Below are positions 35,501-43,066 of a DNA stretch of 64,000 nt, piece after piece. Under the pieces are notes generated by a model. The model made no database searches. It was given only the letters and a program-made list of their open reading frames with translations, and was not told the DNA's origin. Origin of the DNA: JAFECT01 sp036501825. GTDB lineage: Bacteria > Pseudomonadota > Alphaproteobacteria > Caulobacterales > Caulobacteraceae. Positions within the stretch are counted from its first letter, which is position 1. Each line of letters starts with the position of its first letter. A program made the position numbers and the translations under genes. Location: NCBI GenBank assembly GCA_036501825.1, contig DASXZP010000026.1, positions 310,001 to 374,000 on the forward strand, read 5' to 3'.

Positions 35501-35967
35501 CCGTCGATCGGAACCTTGTAGAGGTTCCACGTCTGGCTGTTCCACTGATCGCGCTTGGTCATGAAGACCACGAACTTGGAATCGTTGGTCCAGGTCAGGA
35601 CCATGTTGTCCGGCCCGTGCCGCCCGCCGGTGCCGGCCTCCGAAGCCGGGTGGAAGGTGAGCCTCCGCGCCGGACCGCCCGCGGCAGGGATCAGCCAGAT
35701 GTCGGTGCCCGCATTGCTGGCCTCGGTGTAGGCGATCCAGCGTCCGTCCGGCGACGCGCGGGGAAACATGTCCTGCCCCTGGGCGCTGGTCAGCCGTACG
35801 GCCTCGCCGCCATTCTTGCCCACCGACCAGACGTTCCCGTCCGCCACAAACACGATCCGATCCCCGCTCGGCTGGGGAAACCGGGGCAGGGCGGCATGGG
35901 CCGCAGCGGCCAGGACCAGCGGCGCAGCCGCAGACAGGAGGGCGGTGACGAGACGCGAGCGCTTCAT
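32554..35967 (-). CDS. tricorn-type S41 protease
   Basis: A 1137-residue secreted protein with a signal peptide (MKRSRLVTALLSAAAPLVLAAAAHA). Two WD40/PD40-like propellers occupy about residues 30-550, including GGEAVRLTSAQGQDMFPRASPDG. A PDZ-like part (about 820-880) and a C-terminal S41 domain follow. By spacing against the tricorn protease, the catalytic Ser is in SSSDGDIF (about residue 1013), the Glu is in VENHG (about 1071, 58 residues later as in tricorn), and the His is in SNSHTYVG. All are present. The C-terminus is Pro-rich. It degrades peptides, probably in the periplasm. Confidence 0.88.
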   Translation of the reverse strand: MKRSRLVTALLSAAAPLVLAAAAHAALPRFPQPSGDRIVFVADGNVWSVGKNGGEAVRLTSAQGQDMFPRASPDGRWIAYTEASNAGTDIWLIPAAGGPARRLTFHPASEAGTGGRHGPDNMVLTWTNDSKFVVFMTKRDQWNSQTWNLYKVPIDGGPATPMPIDGAVGLMSFAPDGHTIAYNRIFRNFRTWKRYNGGLAQQVFTYDFDSKALTQITNWSGTNTSPMWYGRKIYYLSDQDEHRRANIWCYDLDSKQTREVTHFTDYDIDFPALGGDAIAFQQGGKLWRIDLPNEELHEVQISVPDDNPRTRAHVEAVKDQVRDADPAGQTDFALSPNGKRALFSARGDLFSVPGEYGATRNLTETESADEDHPAWSPDGRTVAYTTDATGSQQIATRPAEGGAETILTHFDKGYFYGPLWSPDGHTLAFSDSSHILWLLDTHAGAPKQVAQDKLGEIHDQSFSPDGRWLAFSMTAYARKRDLYLYEIATGKTTKLGKGDEGDGGPTWSPDGKYLYFISNRHENTVPVDQEFDFAVLKSGGVYAIPLAKDTPSPMAPRSDEGSSGPAEGAEPTPATNPTGGKPPAKHTGKEEPAPQTTGLIAPIHIDLDGMMARAVSVPIGPANIVGFDARGQRLYYLTAPIGLVAGNLPGESSELHFYDLKARKDSTIAEDVDAYSLSLDGERIMVKQNGNYTILDTKADAAKDHDTAKKLNVDHMRVLVDPPKEWAEMYDNAWRLERDLFFSTEMNEVNWQAVHDNYAKLLPTLGSREDLNYVIGQMISELSNSHTYVGDGDNGDTQAKAHGALLGVDWALDAASGRYRLAKIYPGDNTRAGEGYRSPLGEPGLDVHAGDYVLAINGVELRAPAEPDQLLQLADSQTTVDLAVADSPTGPRRHVVVKPIANELSLREQAWINHNRETVDRLSGGKIGYVYMSDMGQLGLQQFMRQFYSQLDRQALIMDDRWNGGGFIAPYALDRLRRELVAMDANRERVGTTEPNEFVNGPKVALLNHWSSSDGDIFPYFFQRYKLGPLVGTRSWGGVRGIRGEWRLLDGGYITIPESALYSPDSQWAVENHGVDPDVEVEDTPDQLLAGHDAQLETAIDMLMKQIAGKPAGLPPTPPLNPPYQPSGMVPPQPQGK

Positions 35968-36040
35968 GGTGTTCCCCGATGATTTGCGGGGAGACTAGAC
36001 CGTGTGACGCCGCTGTCACCTTACGGATGGGTTAGTTGAG

Positions 36041-36137
36041 AATTGTGGGGACATGATACCTAATCCCCGAATTCGAATGGCCTGTGTGGCGACGCGGCGC
36101 TGCAGGATCGGGGATTAGGTATCATGTCCCCACAATT
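36041..36137. repeat. REP-like family A, copy 2
   Basis: Arms at 36041-36068 and 36110-36137 are perfect 28-nt inverted copies with core GGGGACATGATACCTAAT. The outer arms AATTGTG/CACAATT pair. GAATTC borders the left arm. The copy overlaps the 3' end of the RAYT gene, which stops inside its left arm. Confidence 0.9.
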
Positions 36138-36809
36138 ACCCCCGCTACCCACGCGCGTTCCCTTCGGTCCGGGCTTTCCCCGCACCAGCTTGCGGCCGAC
36201 CACCGCCTCTAGCCGCCCGATAAACCCCTTGTCGCCGAGCGGACGCCCGGTGTGCTCCGACGCGCGCAGCGCCGAGACCGCCGCGGCGTCCTCGGCTTCC
36301 CGAAGGAACGCTGAGAAGTCGTCGATCCGATCGAGTAGTGGCGCAACCGTGACAAGCTGATCGTCGCGTCCGGCGAGGTGCGCCCGCGCGCTTGACCATG
36401 GCCAGTCCTGCGGCCGGCTCACCAGTCGCGCCCGAACGGGGTTCATCGCCACGTAGCGCGCGGCGGCGAAGAGGTGGGCTTCGTCCATCACGACTGATGC
36501 GAAGCGGCTCTGAAACAGGTGGCCGGTCCAGCCCTCGCGCGCGTTGATGAAGGCAGTGTAGCGCCGGTGCGCTTCGCCGACCGCGAGGCCCAGACCGCGT
36601 GCGTCGGATGGGACGAGCACCAGATGCACATGGTTGGGCATCAGACAGTAGGCCCAGACCGCCACGCCGCGCTCCCGGCACTGTTTCGCCAGCACCCGGC
36701 GATAGATCTCCTGGTCGCCGTCCGCGAAGAAGATCGGCTCACGCCGGTTGCCCCGCTGAGTCACATGATGCGGCAGATCGGGAACCACGACGCGAGCGAG
36801 ACGGGCCAT
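36060..36809 (-). CDS. REP-associated tyrosine transposase (RAYT)
   Basis: A 249-residue Y1 HUH nuclease of the TnpA_REP group. It starts MARLARVVVPDLPHHVTQRGNRR and has the HUH motif in YCLMPNHVHLVLVP, with EGWTGHLFQSRF and AARYVAMNPVRARLV blocks typical of RAYTs. Such proteins bind and cut the hairpins of REP sequences. The reading frame runs through both arms of family A copy 2 and ends with TAG at 36060, so the last 25 or so residues (from NCGDMIPNPRS) are encoded by the palindrome. Family A copies flank it on both sides. Confidence 0.88.
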   Translation of the reverse strand: MARLARVVVPDLPHHVTQRGNRREPIFFADGDQEIYRRVLAKQCRERGVAVWAYCLMPNHVHLVLVPSDARGLGLAVGEAHRRYTAFINAREGWTGHLFQSRFASVVMDEAHLFAAARYVAMNPVRARLVSRPQDWPWSSARAHLAGRDDQLVTVAPLLDRIDDFSAFLREAEDAAAVSALRASEHTGRPLGDKGFIGRLEAVVGRKLVRGKPGPKGTRVGSGGNCGDMIPNPRSCSAASPHRPFEFGD

Positions 36810-36848
36810 GACGGTCGGCTAGCACAAACAGAACAAAAAGCGAACAAT

Positions 36849-36982
36849 AATTGTGGGGACAGCATACCTATCCCCCGAATTCCTTTGGCTCGGGTTGGGG
36901 GGACACGAAACCTATTCCCCCTTGTGAATAAGGGGAATTCGGGCAGGGCAATTGGGGGAATAGGTATCATGTCCCCGTAATT
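36849..36982. repeat. REP-like family A, compound copy 3
   Basis: Two left-type arms (36849-36876, core GGGGACAGCATACCTATC; 36895-36921, core GGGGGACACGAAACCTATT) are followed by one right-type arm (36954-36982, core AATAGGTATCATGTCCCC). GAATTC occurs beside the first left arm. It lies between the 5' ends of the RAYT and TetR genes, in their shared upstream region. Confidence 0.88.
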
Positions 36983-37004
36983 GCTTGCAGCCGCGCCGGC
37001 ATGA

Positions 37005-37023
37005 ATGTATACACCGTATACAT
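37005..37023. promoter_or_regulatory. TetR operator overlapping the TetR start codon
   Basis: A perfect inverted repeat, ATGTATAC-ACC-GTATACAT, typical of a TetR-family operator. Its last bases AT are the first two of the ATG at 37022, the likely start of the regulator gene. Binding would block the regulator and the coupled Lnt-like gene together. Confidence 0.8.
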
Positions 37024-37597
37024 GACCCGTGACCGCATCTTCGCTGCCGCCCGCCAGATCTTCGAAAAAGAGGGTCTGGAGGGGCTGTCCATGCGCCGGG
37101 TGGCGGGCGAGGTGGGGCTGACGCCCATGGCGCTGTACCGGCACTTTGCCGACAAGGAGGCCCTGGTCGACGCCCTGATGCTCGACGGCTTCCAGGCCTG
37201 GGAGGCGATCGTCGCCGGCATCGAAGCGCCGGGTCCGATGGCCTGGCTCGAGCGGCTGATGGACGCCTACCTCGACTTCGCGCTCAACGATCCGCACCGG
37301 TTCGATGCGGCGTTTCTGCTGCCCGCGCGCGGCGCGCGGCGCTATCCCGACGACTTCACCGCCGGACGCTCGCCGGCGGCGACGCAGATTTTCCGACGCA
37401 TCGAAGCGGCCAAAGCCGAAGGCGTCCTGATCGACGTCACGCCGCTGGAAATCGTGCTGACCATTTCGGCCCTCGCCCAGGGCTTCGTGTCCATGCACCG
37501 CGCGCAACGCTTTTCCGACGAGGCGTCGCTGCGCACGCTCTACCGCGCAGCGCTTCGCCACGCGGTGGCGTCGTTTCTCTCGAAAGGCTCCCGATGA
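37022..37597 (+). CDS. TetR-family transcriptional regulator
   Basis: A 191-residue regulator. The N-terminal helix-turn-helix domain is clear: RDRIFAAARQIFEKEGLEGLSM, then RRVAGEVGLTPMALYRHFADKEALVDAL. The C-terminal ligand domain is variable. The ATG at 37022 is chosen because the upstream ATG at 37001 would translate the palindromic operator (residues NVYTVY). No Shine-Dalgarno is seen, so the transcript may be leaderless. The stop overlaps the Lnt-like gene by ATGA, so the two are one operon and the regulator is probably self-repressing. Confidence 0.88.
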   Translation: MTRDRIFAAARQIFEKEGLEGLSMRRVAGEVGLTPMALYRHFADKEALVDALMLDGFQAWEAIVAGIEAPGPMAWLERLMDAYLDFALNDPHRFDAAFLLPARGARRYPDDFTAGRSPAATQIFRRIEAAKAEGVLIDVTPLEIVLTISALAQGFVSMHRAQRFSDEASLRTLYRAALRHAVASFLSKGSR

Positions 37598-39021
37598 AGA
37601 CCCTGCTCGCCACGCTGGCCGCGGCCGTTCTGTTCTATCTGTCGCAGGGCCTGAACGAGTTGTGGTTCTTCGCCTGGATCGCGCCGGCGCCCCTGCTGTG
37701 GCTGGCCTACGGCGAAGAGCGGGCCTGGCGTGTTCTGGCCGCGAGCTTCATCGCCTTCCTCGCCGGCATGGCGTTTGTCATCCAGTGCTATGCGCCGGTG
37801 TTTCCGCCGAAGATCGTCGCCGTGCTCTCCCTGATGCTCGCGCCATCGCTGATCGTCTTTCCGTTTACGGTGCTGTTCGCGCGTCTGGTTCAGCGCCGCA
37901 GCAAAGCGTGGGCGACCCTGCTTGCGTTTCCGCTCGCCTGGACGGCGGCGGAGTTCCTGATCTCGCTGCTCTCGCTGCACGGCGTCTATCTGTCCTTCGC
38001 CAACAGCCAGATCGGCCATCCGCTGACGGAGCAGACCGCGTCCCTGTTCGGCATGTTCGCGATCACCTTCCTGATCTGCCTGTTCGCCAATGCCATAGCG
38101 ATGCTGGCGCGGGCGGAGAGGGGCGGGCGGGTCGCCGCCGCCGGCGGTCTCGCGGTCTGCGCTTTGGCGCTGGCGTTCGGCGCCTGGAGGCTTTCGACGC
38201 CGCAGGCCGCAACCGTGCGCGTGGCCGCCATCACCAGCGACGTGTCGCTGTACTCGAACGACGACGTACACCAGCTCCCCGGCGCCGTGGCGCTCGCCGA
38301 GCGGACCGCCGCCGCCGCCCGCGACGCCGCCGCCAAGGGCGCGCGCGTCATCGTCACCCCCGAAGGCGGCTTGATCGCAAAGCCGAGCTGGCGCGCCGCC
38401 GTGCTCGCGCCGCTGCAGCGCGTCGCCGACGACACCCACGCGCTGGTCGTCGCCGGCCTGGTGGTGATCGCCAGGCCCGGTGACAACGCGATCCCCTCCG
38501 CCGATTTCGCCGTCGCTCTTCGTGCAACCCAGCCCCCGCTGTTCTACGCAAAAAGACATCTGCTGCTCCCGCTCGAAGACAACTTCACGCCCGGCCATGC
38601 GCCCGGGCTGATCGGCGACGGCTATGCCATGGCGGTGTGCAAGGACATGGACTTCCCGCGCACCTACGTCGCCGACGCGCGCGCGGGCGACATCCGCCTG
38701 ATGGCGGTTCCTTCGGGCGACCTGAAACTCGACGGCTGGATGCACGGCCGCCTGGCGCTGATGCGTGGCGTAGAGAACGGTTTCGCCGTCGTGCGCCCCG
38801 CCAACGAGGGTCTGGTGCTGATCGCCGACGCCTACGGCCGCGTCGTCGCGCGCGCGCCGAGCGCCAGGCACGGCCTGTCCACGGTGATCGTTAACGTCGC
38901 GCCGGGGCCCGGCGCCACGCTCTACACGCGCATCGGCGACGTGTTCGCCTGGGCGTGCGTGGGACTCACAGGTTTGCTCGCCTTAGTCGCCCTGTTGCAG
39001 CGCCGCCGCGCGCATCCTTAA
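37594..39021 (+). CDS. Lnt-like carbon-nitrogen hydrolase membrane protein
   Basis: A 475-residue protein with six or seven N-terminal membrane helices, a periplasmic CN-hydrolase domain (about residues 210-440) and a last C-terminal helix, as in apolipoprotein N-acyltransferase. The catalytic triad fits: Glu257 in VTPEGGLI, Lys320 in FYAKRHLLLP and Cys349 in AVCKDMDFP. Lnt adds the third acyl chain to lipoproteins. TetR control and weak similarity around the Cys suggest a specialised paralog, not the housekeeping Lnt, acting on another amide or acyl substrate. Confidence 0.75.
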   Translation: MKTLLATLAAAVLFYLSQGLNELWFFAWIAPAPLLWLAYGEERAWRVLAASFIAFLAGMAFVIQCYAPVFPPKIVAVLSLMLAPSLIVFPFTVLFARLVQRRSKAWATLLAFPLAWTAAEFLISLLSLHGVYLSFANSQIGHPLTEQTASLFGMFAITFLICLFANAIAMLARAERGGRVAAAGGLAVCALALAFGAWRLSTPQAATVRVAAITSDVSLYSNDDVHQLPGAVALAERTAAAARDAAAKGARVIVTPEGGLIAKPSWRAAVLAPLQRVADDTHALVVAGLVVIARPGDNAIPSADFAVALRATQPPLFYAKRHLLLPLEDNFTPGHAPGLIGDGYAMAVCKDMDFPRTYVADARAGDIRLMAVPSGDLKLDGWMHGRLALMRGVENGFAVVRPANEGLVLIADAYGRVVARAPSARHGLSTVIVNVAPGPGATLYTRIGDVFAWACVGLTGLLALVALLQRRRAHP

Positions 39022-39101
39022 CCGCCTCTCAACCATTTTCACGCCTTTCGTGAAGGCTGGCGGACGGGGGCTGAAACCGTACGCAGGCGAAGGTTCGAGC
39101 T

Positions 39102-39968
39102 ATGTCCGATCTGGAAGACCGCGGCGCCTATACGCCGTTCTCGCGCGACCAGCTGGCGTTCGATCCGCGCGATATGCGCAGGCGTCGCCCCGTGCCGCTG
39201 ACCCTGATGGCGAGCGCGGTTGTGCTGGTGGCCATGGCCGGCGCGGCGCTGATGTTCTACCAGTCGGGCGTGCGCGGCCGGAACGAGCCGCCGCGCGCCA
39301 TCGGAACCAAGGTCGCCTCGATCAAGACGCCGGTTGCGCCCGACGCCAAGCCCGCGGCCGACGCCGGCCAGCTCGACGTCTATGTCCAGGACCGCCCCGA
39401 GCCCGGCGCCGCCCAGCCCGTTTACACCCCGCCCCCCGAACAGCCGTCGCCGCGCGACGCGCTCGCGGCCAAGCCCGCCGTCCAGGCCGCGCCCGCCGCG
39501 GTCCCCCAGGTCGCGCCCCGCGTCGCAACGGCGCCCAAGACCGCCACCGCCTATCCCAGCCTCGAAGCCGCAGCCGACGCCGCCGAGACCGCGCCGCTTC
39601 CGCCCCCGGTGGTGAAGAAGGCGACCGCGCCCAAGCTCGCCGCCGCAACCCGGGCCAGGCCCGCGCCCGCCAAGGCCGCCGCCGCACCGATCAAGACTGC
39701 CGCTGCGTCCGGCAAGACCGCCGCCGTCGGCGGGGCCCAGGCCGTCCAGATCGGGGCCTATTCCTCCAAGGCCCTGGCCGACCAGGAGTTCGCCAAGGTC
39801 CGCGCCTCCTTCGGCAAGTTCACCTCCGGCCGCGGCGTCCACGTCGAACCGGTTCAGAAGGGTTCCGCGACGCTTTACCGGGCCGCCTTCACCGGCTTCT
39901 CCAAGACCCAGGCGACCGCCTTCTGCGGGGCCCTGAAAGCCGCTGGCCGCGCTTGCATCGTGAAGTGA
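39102..39968 (+). CDS. SPOR-domain cell-division protein
   Basis: A 288-residue bitopic protein. A single helix (TLMASAVVLVAMAGAALMFYQSG, about 31-53) follows a short cytoplasmic N-terminus. A long Ala/Pro/Lys-rich linker leads to a C-terminal SPOR domain (AVQIGAYSSKALADQEFAKVRASF … LYRAAFTGFSKTQATAFCGALK), which binds denuded peptidoglycan at division sites. It precedes nagZ, scpA and scpB, its usual alphaproteobacterial neighbours, here without argS upstream. Confidence 0.88.
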   Translation: MSDLEDRGAYTPFSRDQLAFDPRDMRRRRPVPLTLMASAVVLVAMAGAALMFYQSGVRGRNEPPRAIGTKVASIKTPVAPDAKPAADAGQLDVYVQDRPEPGAAQPVYTPPPEQPSPRDALAAKPAVQAAPAAVPQVAPRVATAPKTATAYPSLEAAADAAETAPLPPPVVKKATAPKLAAATRARPAPAKAAAAPIKTAAASGKTAAVGGAQAVQIGAYSSKALADQEFAKVRASFGKFTSGRGVHVEPVQKGSATLYRAAFTGFSKTQATAFCGALKAAGRACIVK

Positions 39969-39987
39969 TTTCCGCCCTCATCGGCGG

Positions 39988-40995
39988 GTGAGTCACGCTT
40001 GTATCCTGGGCCTTGCCGGCCCGACCCTTTCCCGCAGCGAACGCGCCTTCTTCCGCGAGGTGGAGCCGTGGGGCTTCATCCTGTTCAAGCGGAATCTCGA
40101 GACCGCGGACCAAATCCGTAAACTTACGGACGCTTTGCGCCGCGCCGTCGACCGCGAGGACGCCCCGATCCTGATCGACCAGGAGGGCGGGCGGGTGCAG
40201 CGGCTCGGCCCGCCCGACTGGCCCAAATATCCCCCCGGCCGCGCCTTCGGCGAGGCGCTGAAGGACGACCCGCAGCTCCGTCGCGAAATGACCCGGCTGG
40301 GCGCGCGCCTGATGGCGGAAGACCTCAGAAAGCTGGGGATAAACGTCGACTGCGTCCCGGTGCTGGACGTGGCCCAGCCGGAGGTCACCGACGCCATCGG
40401 CGACCGGTCCTACGGGGCGGATCCGGACGAGGTCGCGCGCCTGGGCCGCGCCGCCGCCGAGGGTCTGCTGGCCGGCGGCGTGCTGCCGGTGATGAAGCAC
40501 ATGCCCGGCCATGGCCGAAGCCGGGTCGACACCCACTACGACCTGCCCCTCATCGACGCCCCGCTGAAGACCCTGAAAGCCACGGATTTCAAACCCTTCC
40601 GGGTCAATTCCGACCTGCCGATGGGGATGACGGCGCACATGGTGTTCAAGGCGATCGATGCGAAACACCCGGCCACCCAGTCGCCCAAGGTCATCGCCCT
40701 GATCCGCGAGGAAATCGGCTTCCAGGGCCTGCTGATGACCGACGACATCTCCATGAAGGCGCTGGGTGGCACGTTTGCCGACCGCTCGCGCGCCTCGATC
40801 CGCGCCGGATGCGACCTCATTCTGCATTGCAACGGCGACCCGGATGAGATGAAGGGCGTGGTGAAGGGCTCGGGCCGGCTGAAAGGCGCTGCCAGGGACC
40901 GGGCGAGGGCGGCGCTGGCCAGGCTTGCGCGCGAACCGGAACCCTTCGACGAGAAAGCGGCGCGTGCCCGCTTCAAACAGGTGTTCGGCCTATGA
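39988..40995 (+). CDS. nagZ: beta-N-acetylhexosaminidase
   Basis: A 335-residue GH3 enzyme that removes GlcNAc from anhydro-muropeptides in cell-wall recycling. Signatures are the substrate loop LIDQEGGRVQRLGPP, KHMPGHGRSRVDTHYDLP with the catalytic His, and the nucleophile region LLMTDDISMKAL. The start is the GTG at 39988. Its stop overlaps scpA by ATGA. An AmpG-like permease at 841 could feed it, but that link is not shown. Confidence 0.93.
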   Translation: MSHACILGLAGPTLSRSERAFFREVEPWGFILFKRNLETADQIRKLTDALRRAVDREDAPILIDQEGGRVQRLGPPDWPKYPPGRAFGEALKDDPQLRREMTRLGARLMAEDLRKLGINVDCVPVLDVAQPEVTDAIGDRSYGADPDEVARLGRAAAEGLLAGGVLPVMKHMPGHGRSRVDTHYDLPLIDAPLKTLKATDFKPFRVNSDLPMGMTAHMVFKAIDAKHPATQSPKVIALIREEIGFQGLLMTDDISMKALGGTFADRSRASIRAGCDLILHCNGDPDEMKGVVKGSGRLKGAARDRARAALARLAREPEPFDEKAARARFKQVFGL

Positions 40996-41825
40996 GCGAA
41001 GACGCGTCCTTCCAGCCCGACCTCAACTTCGAAGCGGCCAGCAACGCCGCCGAGGCGGGCCAGGCCCTGGTCATCGACATCGACGGCTTCGAAGGCCCGC
41101 TGCACGTGCTGCTGGCGCTCGCGCGCACGCAAAAAGTCGACCTGCTGAAGCTGTCGATCACCAAGCTCGCCGAACAGTATCTCGCCTTTGTGCACGAGGC
41201 GCGGCGCCTGCACTTTTCGCTGGCCGCCGACTATCTGGTGATGGCGTCGTGGCTGGCCTATCTGAAGTCGCGCCTGCTGCTGCCGCGCAACGAGAAGAAA
41301 CAGGCCGAGGAACCGCCGGCCGAGGTCATTGCCGCCCAGCTCGCTTTCCTGCTGGCCAAGCTCGAAGCCATGCGCAAGGCGGTCGACGATCTGCGCGATC
41401 GTCCGCAACTGAAGCGCGACGTCTTCCCCCGCGGCGATCCCGAAGCGACGGTGATCATCCCGTCCAACCAGATCGACGCCTCGCTCTACGAACTGATGCG
41501 CGCCTACGTCGTGCAGCGGGTGAGGGAAACCCAGCGCCACTACGACCCGTCCATGCGCATCCAGGCCTACGCGCTGGACGACGCGCGCGAACGGCTGCGT
41601 GAAATGACGCCGCGGCTGGAGCGCTGGACCAAGCTCACCGCCGTCGCCCCGTCGCCGCTTCGCGAGGACGGCCCCTCGCGCGCGTCCTTCATCGCCTCGA
41701 CCTTGTCGGCGAGCCTGGAATTGGTGAAAGACGGCGCTATGGAGGCGCGGCAACTCGAAGCTTTCGCCGATCTCTACCTGCGCCGGCGCGAGCACGGCTT
41801 TCCGCTGGAGCTGACTCCCGAATGA
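40992..41825 (+). CDS. scpA: segregation and condensation protein A
   Basis: A 277-residue kleisin of the SMC-ScpAB condensin complex. The family blocks FEGPLHVLLALARTQKVDLLKLSI and DYLVMASWLAYLKSRLLLP are clear; the second binds ScpB and SMC. It overlaps nagZ upstream and scpB downstream by ATGA, so the three are cotranscribed and coupled. Confidence 0.93.
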   Translation: MSEDASFQPDLNFEAASNAAEAGQALVIDIDGFEGPLHVLLALARTQKVDLLKLSITKLAEQYLAFVHEARRLHFSLAADYLVMASWLAYLKSRLLLPRNEKKQAEEPPAEVIAAQLAFLLAKLEAMRKAVDDLRDRPQLKRDVFPRGDPEATVIIPSNQIDASLYELMRAYVVQRVRETQRHYDPSMRIQAYALDDARERLREMTPRLERWTKLTAVAPSPLREDGPSRASFIASTLSASLELVKDGAMEARQLEAFADLYLRRREHGFPLELTPE

Positions 41826-42622
41826 GTGAAGACCACACCATCGAACTCGAAGCTGACGACGACATCGTCGTTGAGATCGACGCGGACGAAGAGGGCGCGG
41901 ACCTCGCCGCTGACGACGAAGCCGACGTTCAGGCGGAAGCCGACGCGCAGCCCCGCTCCGATGACGACGTCGAGAGAATGGTCGAGGCGCTGCTGTTCGC
42001 CGCCGCCGGTCCGCTCAGCCTCGACGACCTGGAAAAGCGCCTGCCCGACGGCGTGGATGTCGCCGCCGCCATCGCGTCCCTGCAACAGCGCTACGCCGGT
42101 CGCGGGGTCGAGCTCGCCAGCGTCGCCGACCGCTGGCAGTTCCGCACCTCGCCGGCCTTCGCCTATCTGATGACCGAGGAACGGACCGAGCCGCGCCGCC
42201 TGTCCAAGGCGGCCCTCGAAACCCTGGCCATCGTCGCCTACCACCAGCCCGCCACCCGCGCCGAGATCGAACAGATCCGCGGCGTCAGCCTGTCCAAGGG
42301 CACCCTCGACATCCTGCTGGAGATGAACTTCGTGCGCCTGCGCGGCCGCCGACGCACCCCCGGCCGGCCGGTCACCTACGGCACCACCGACCTGTTCCTC
42401 GAGCACTTCGGCCTGGCCAATCTGATGGACCTGCCGGGCGCGCCGGAGATGAAGGCCGCGGGCCTGCTCGACATGAACCTGCCCTCGGGCTTCGAGGTGC
42501 CCCAGCCGGGTTCCGGCGGCGAGGACGAGGACCCCCTCGAAGATACCGACCTTCTCGAAGGCGCCGAGTTCGCCCAGGACTTCGTCGGCGATCCGGACAA
42601 GGGCGAAGGCGAAGCGGGATAA
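41822..42622 (+). CDS. scpB: segregation and condensation protein B
   Basis: A 266-residue protein with an acidic N-terminal tail, then two winged-helix domains. Family blocks are VEALLFAAAGPLSLDDLEKRL, LSKAALETLAIVAYHQPATRAEIEQIRGV and GRPVTYGTTDLFLEHFGL. It completes the SMC-ScpAB complex. The C-terminus is also acidic. Three repeat elements fill the 551 bp before tatA. Confidence 0.92.
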   Translation: MSEDHTIELEADDDIVVEIDADEEGADLAADDEADVQAEADAQPRSDDDVERMVEALLFAAAGPLSLDDLEKRLPDGVDVAAAIASLQQRYAGRGVELASVADRWQFRTSPAFAYLMTEERTEPRRLSKAALETLAIVAYHQPATRAEIEQIRGVSLSKGTLDILLEMNFVRLRGRRRTPGRPVTYGTTDLFLEHFGLANLMDLPGAPEMKAAGLLDMNLPSGFEVPQPGSGGEDEDPLEDTDLLEGAEFAQDFVGDPDKGEGEAG

Positions 42623-42630
42623 CCACCCAC

Positions 42631-42773
42631 CGTCGCGCTGGCCCCTCCGTCGGCCTGCGGCCGCCACCTCCCCTGCGGCCTTCGCCCGGGGGAGGATCTA
42701 AGCGCGCAATCCTCCCCCGCGCGAAGCGCGTAGGGGAGGGGGACCGCGAAGCGGTGGAGGGGCCGGCGCGACG
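42631..42773. repeat. repeat family B, copy 2
   Basis: Arms at 42631-42697 (GGCCCCTCCGTCGGCC … GGGGGAGGAT) and 42709-42773 (ATCCTCCCCCGCGC … GGAGGGGCCGGCGCG) are inverted. The order is the reverse of copy 1 (the T-rich sides face outward). It lies between scpB and tatA. Confidence 0.85.
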
Positions 42774-42891
42774 CCGAATTGTTAAGCTCTCCGCGCTAAC
42801 CTTTGCCCATGAACAGGTTCCTGAGAAACCTGGGGGCGATGGTCAGAGGATGGGCGGCGTTCTGGGCCGCGCCGGTACCTGAGTTTTGCTA

Positions 42892-42971
42892 CCCCGGGGA
42901 CTTGATACCTATTCCATGGCGCCGGGCCGGCTCGGCCCGCTGACGCCGGCGGAATAGGTTTCATGTCCCCC
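42892..42971. repeat. REP-like family A, copy 4 (imperfect)
   Basis: Left arm 42892-42915 (core GGGGACTTGATACCTATT) and right arm 42951-42971 (core AATAGGTTTCATGTCCCC) pair imperfectly. The usual GAATTC is absent. Confidence 0.75.
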
Positions 42972-42991
42972 AAGCCCCCCGCGCCGCGGTT

Positions 42992-43066
42992 GGGGGGACA
43001 CGATACCTATTTCCCGAATTCAACGGCGGCTCGTCCCGGGGACCGGGAAATAGGCATCATGTCCCC
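42992..43066. repeat. REP-like family A, copy 5
   Basis: Left arm 42992-43016 (core GGGGACACGATACCTATT) and right arm 43044-43066 (core AATAGGCATCATGTCCCC) pair with a few mismatches. GAATTC follows the left arm. It sits about 105 bp before tatA and could affect its promoter. Confidence 0.85.

Noticed and set aside
32554..35967. Apparent loss of the catalytic Ser in the tricorn-type protease, because MDDRWNGGGFIAPY has Ala where Ser might be expected
   Set aside because: The tricorn Ser-Asp pair matches SSSDGDIF instead, with the Glu exactly 58 residues later as in tricorn, so the active site is complete.
42814..42832. Hairpin CAGGTT-CCTGAGA-AACCTG as an scpB terminator
   Set aside because: The stem is only 6 bp and no T run follows; it is also more than 190 bp after scpB.
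42810..42944. 44-codon frame starting MNRFLRNLGAMVRGW between scpB and tatA
   Set aside because: No Shine-Dalgarno, and its second half is translated from family A copy 4; a small amphipathic protein cannot be excluded but is not supported.
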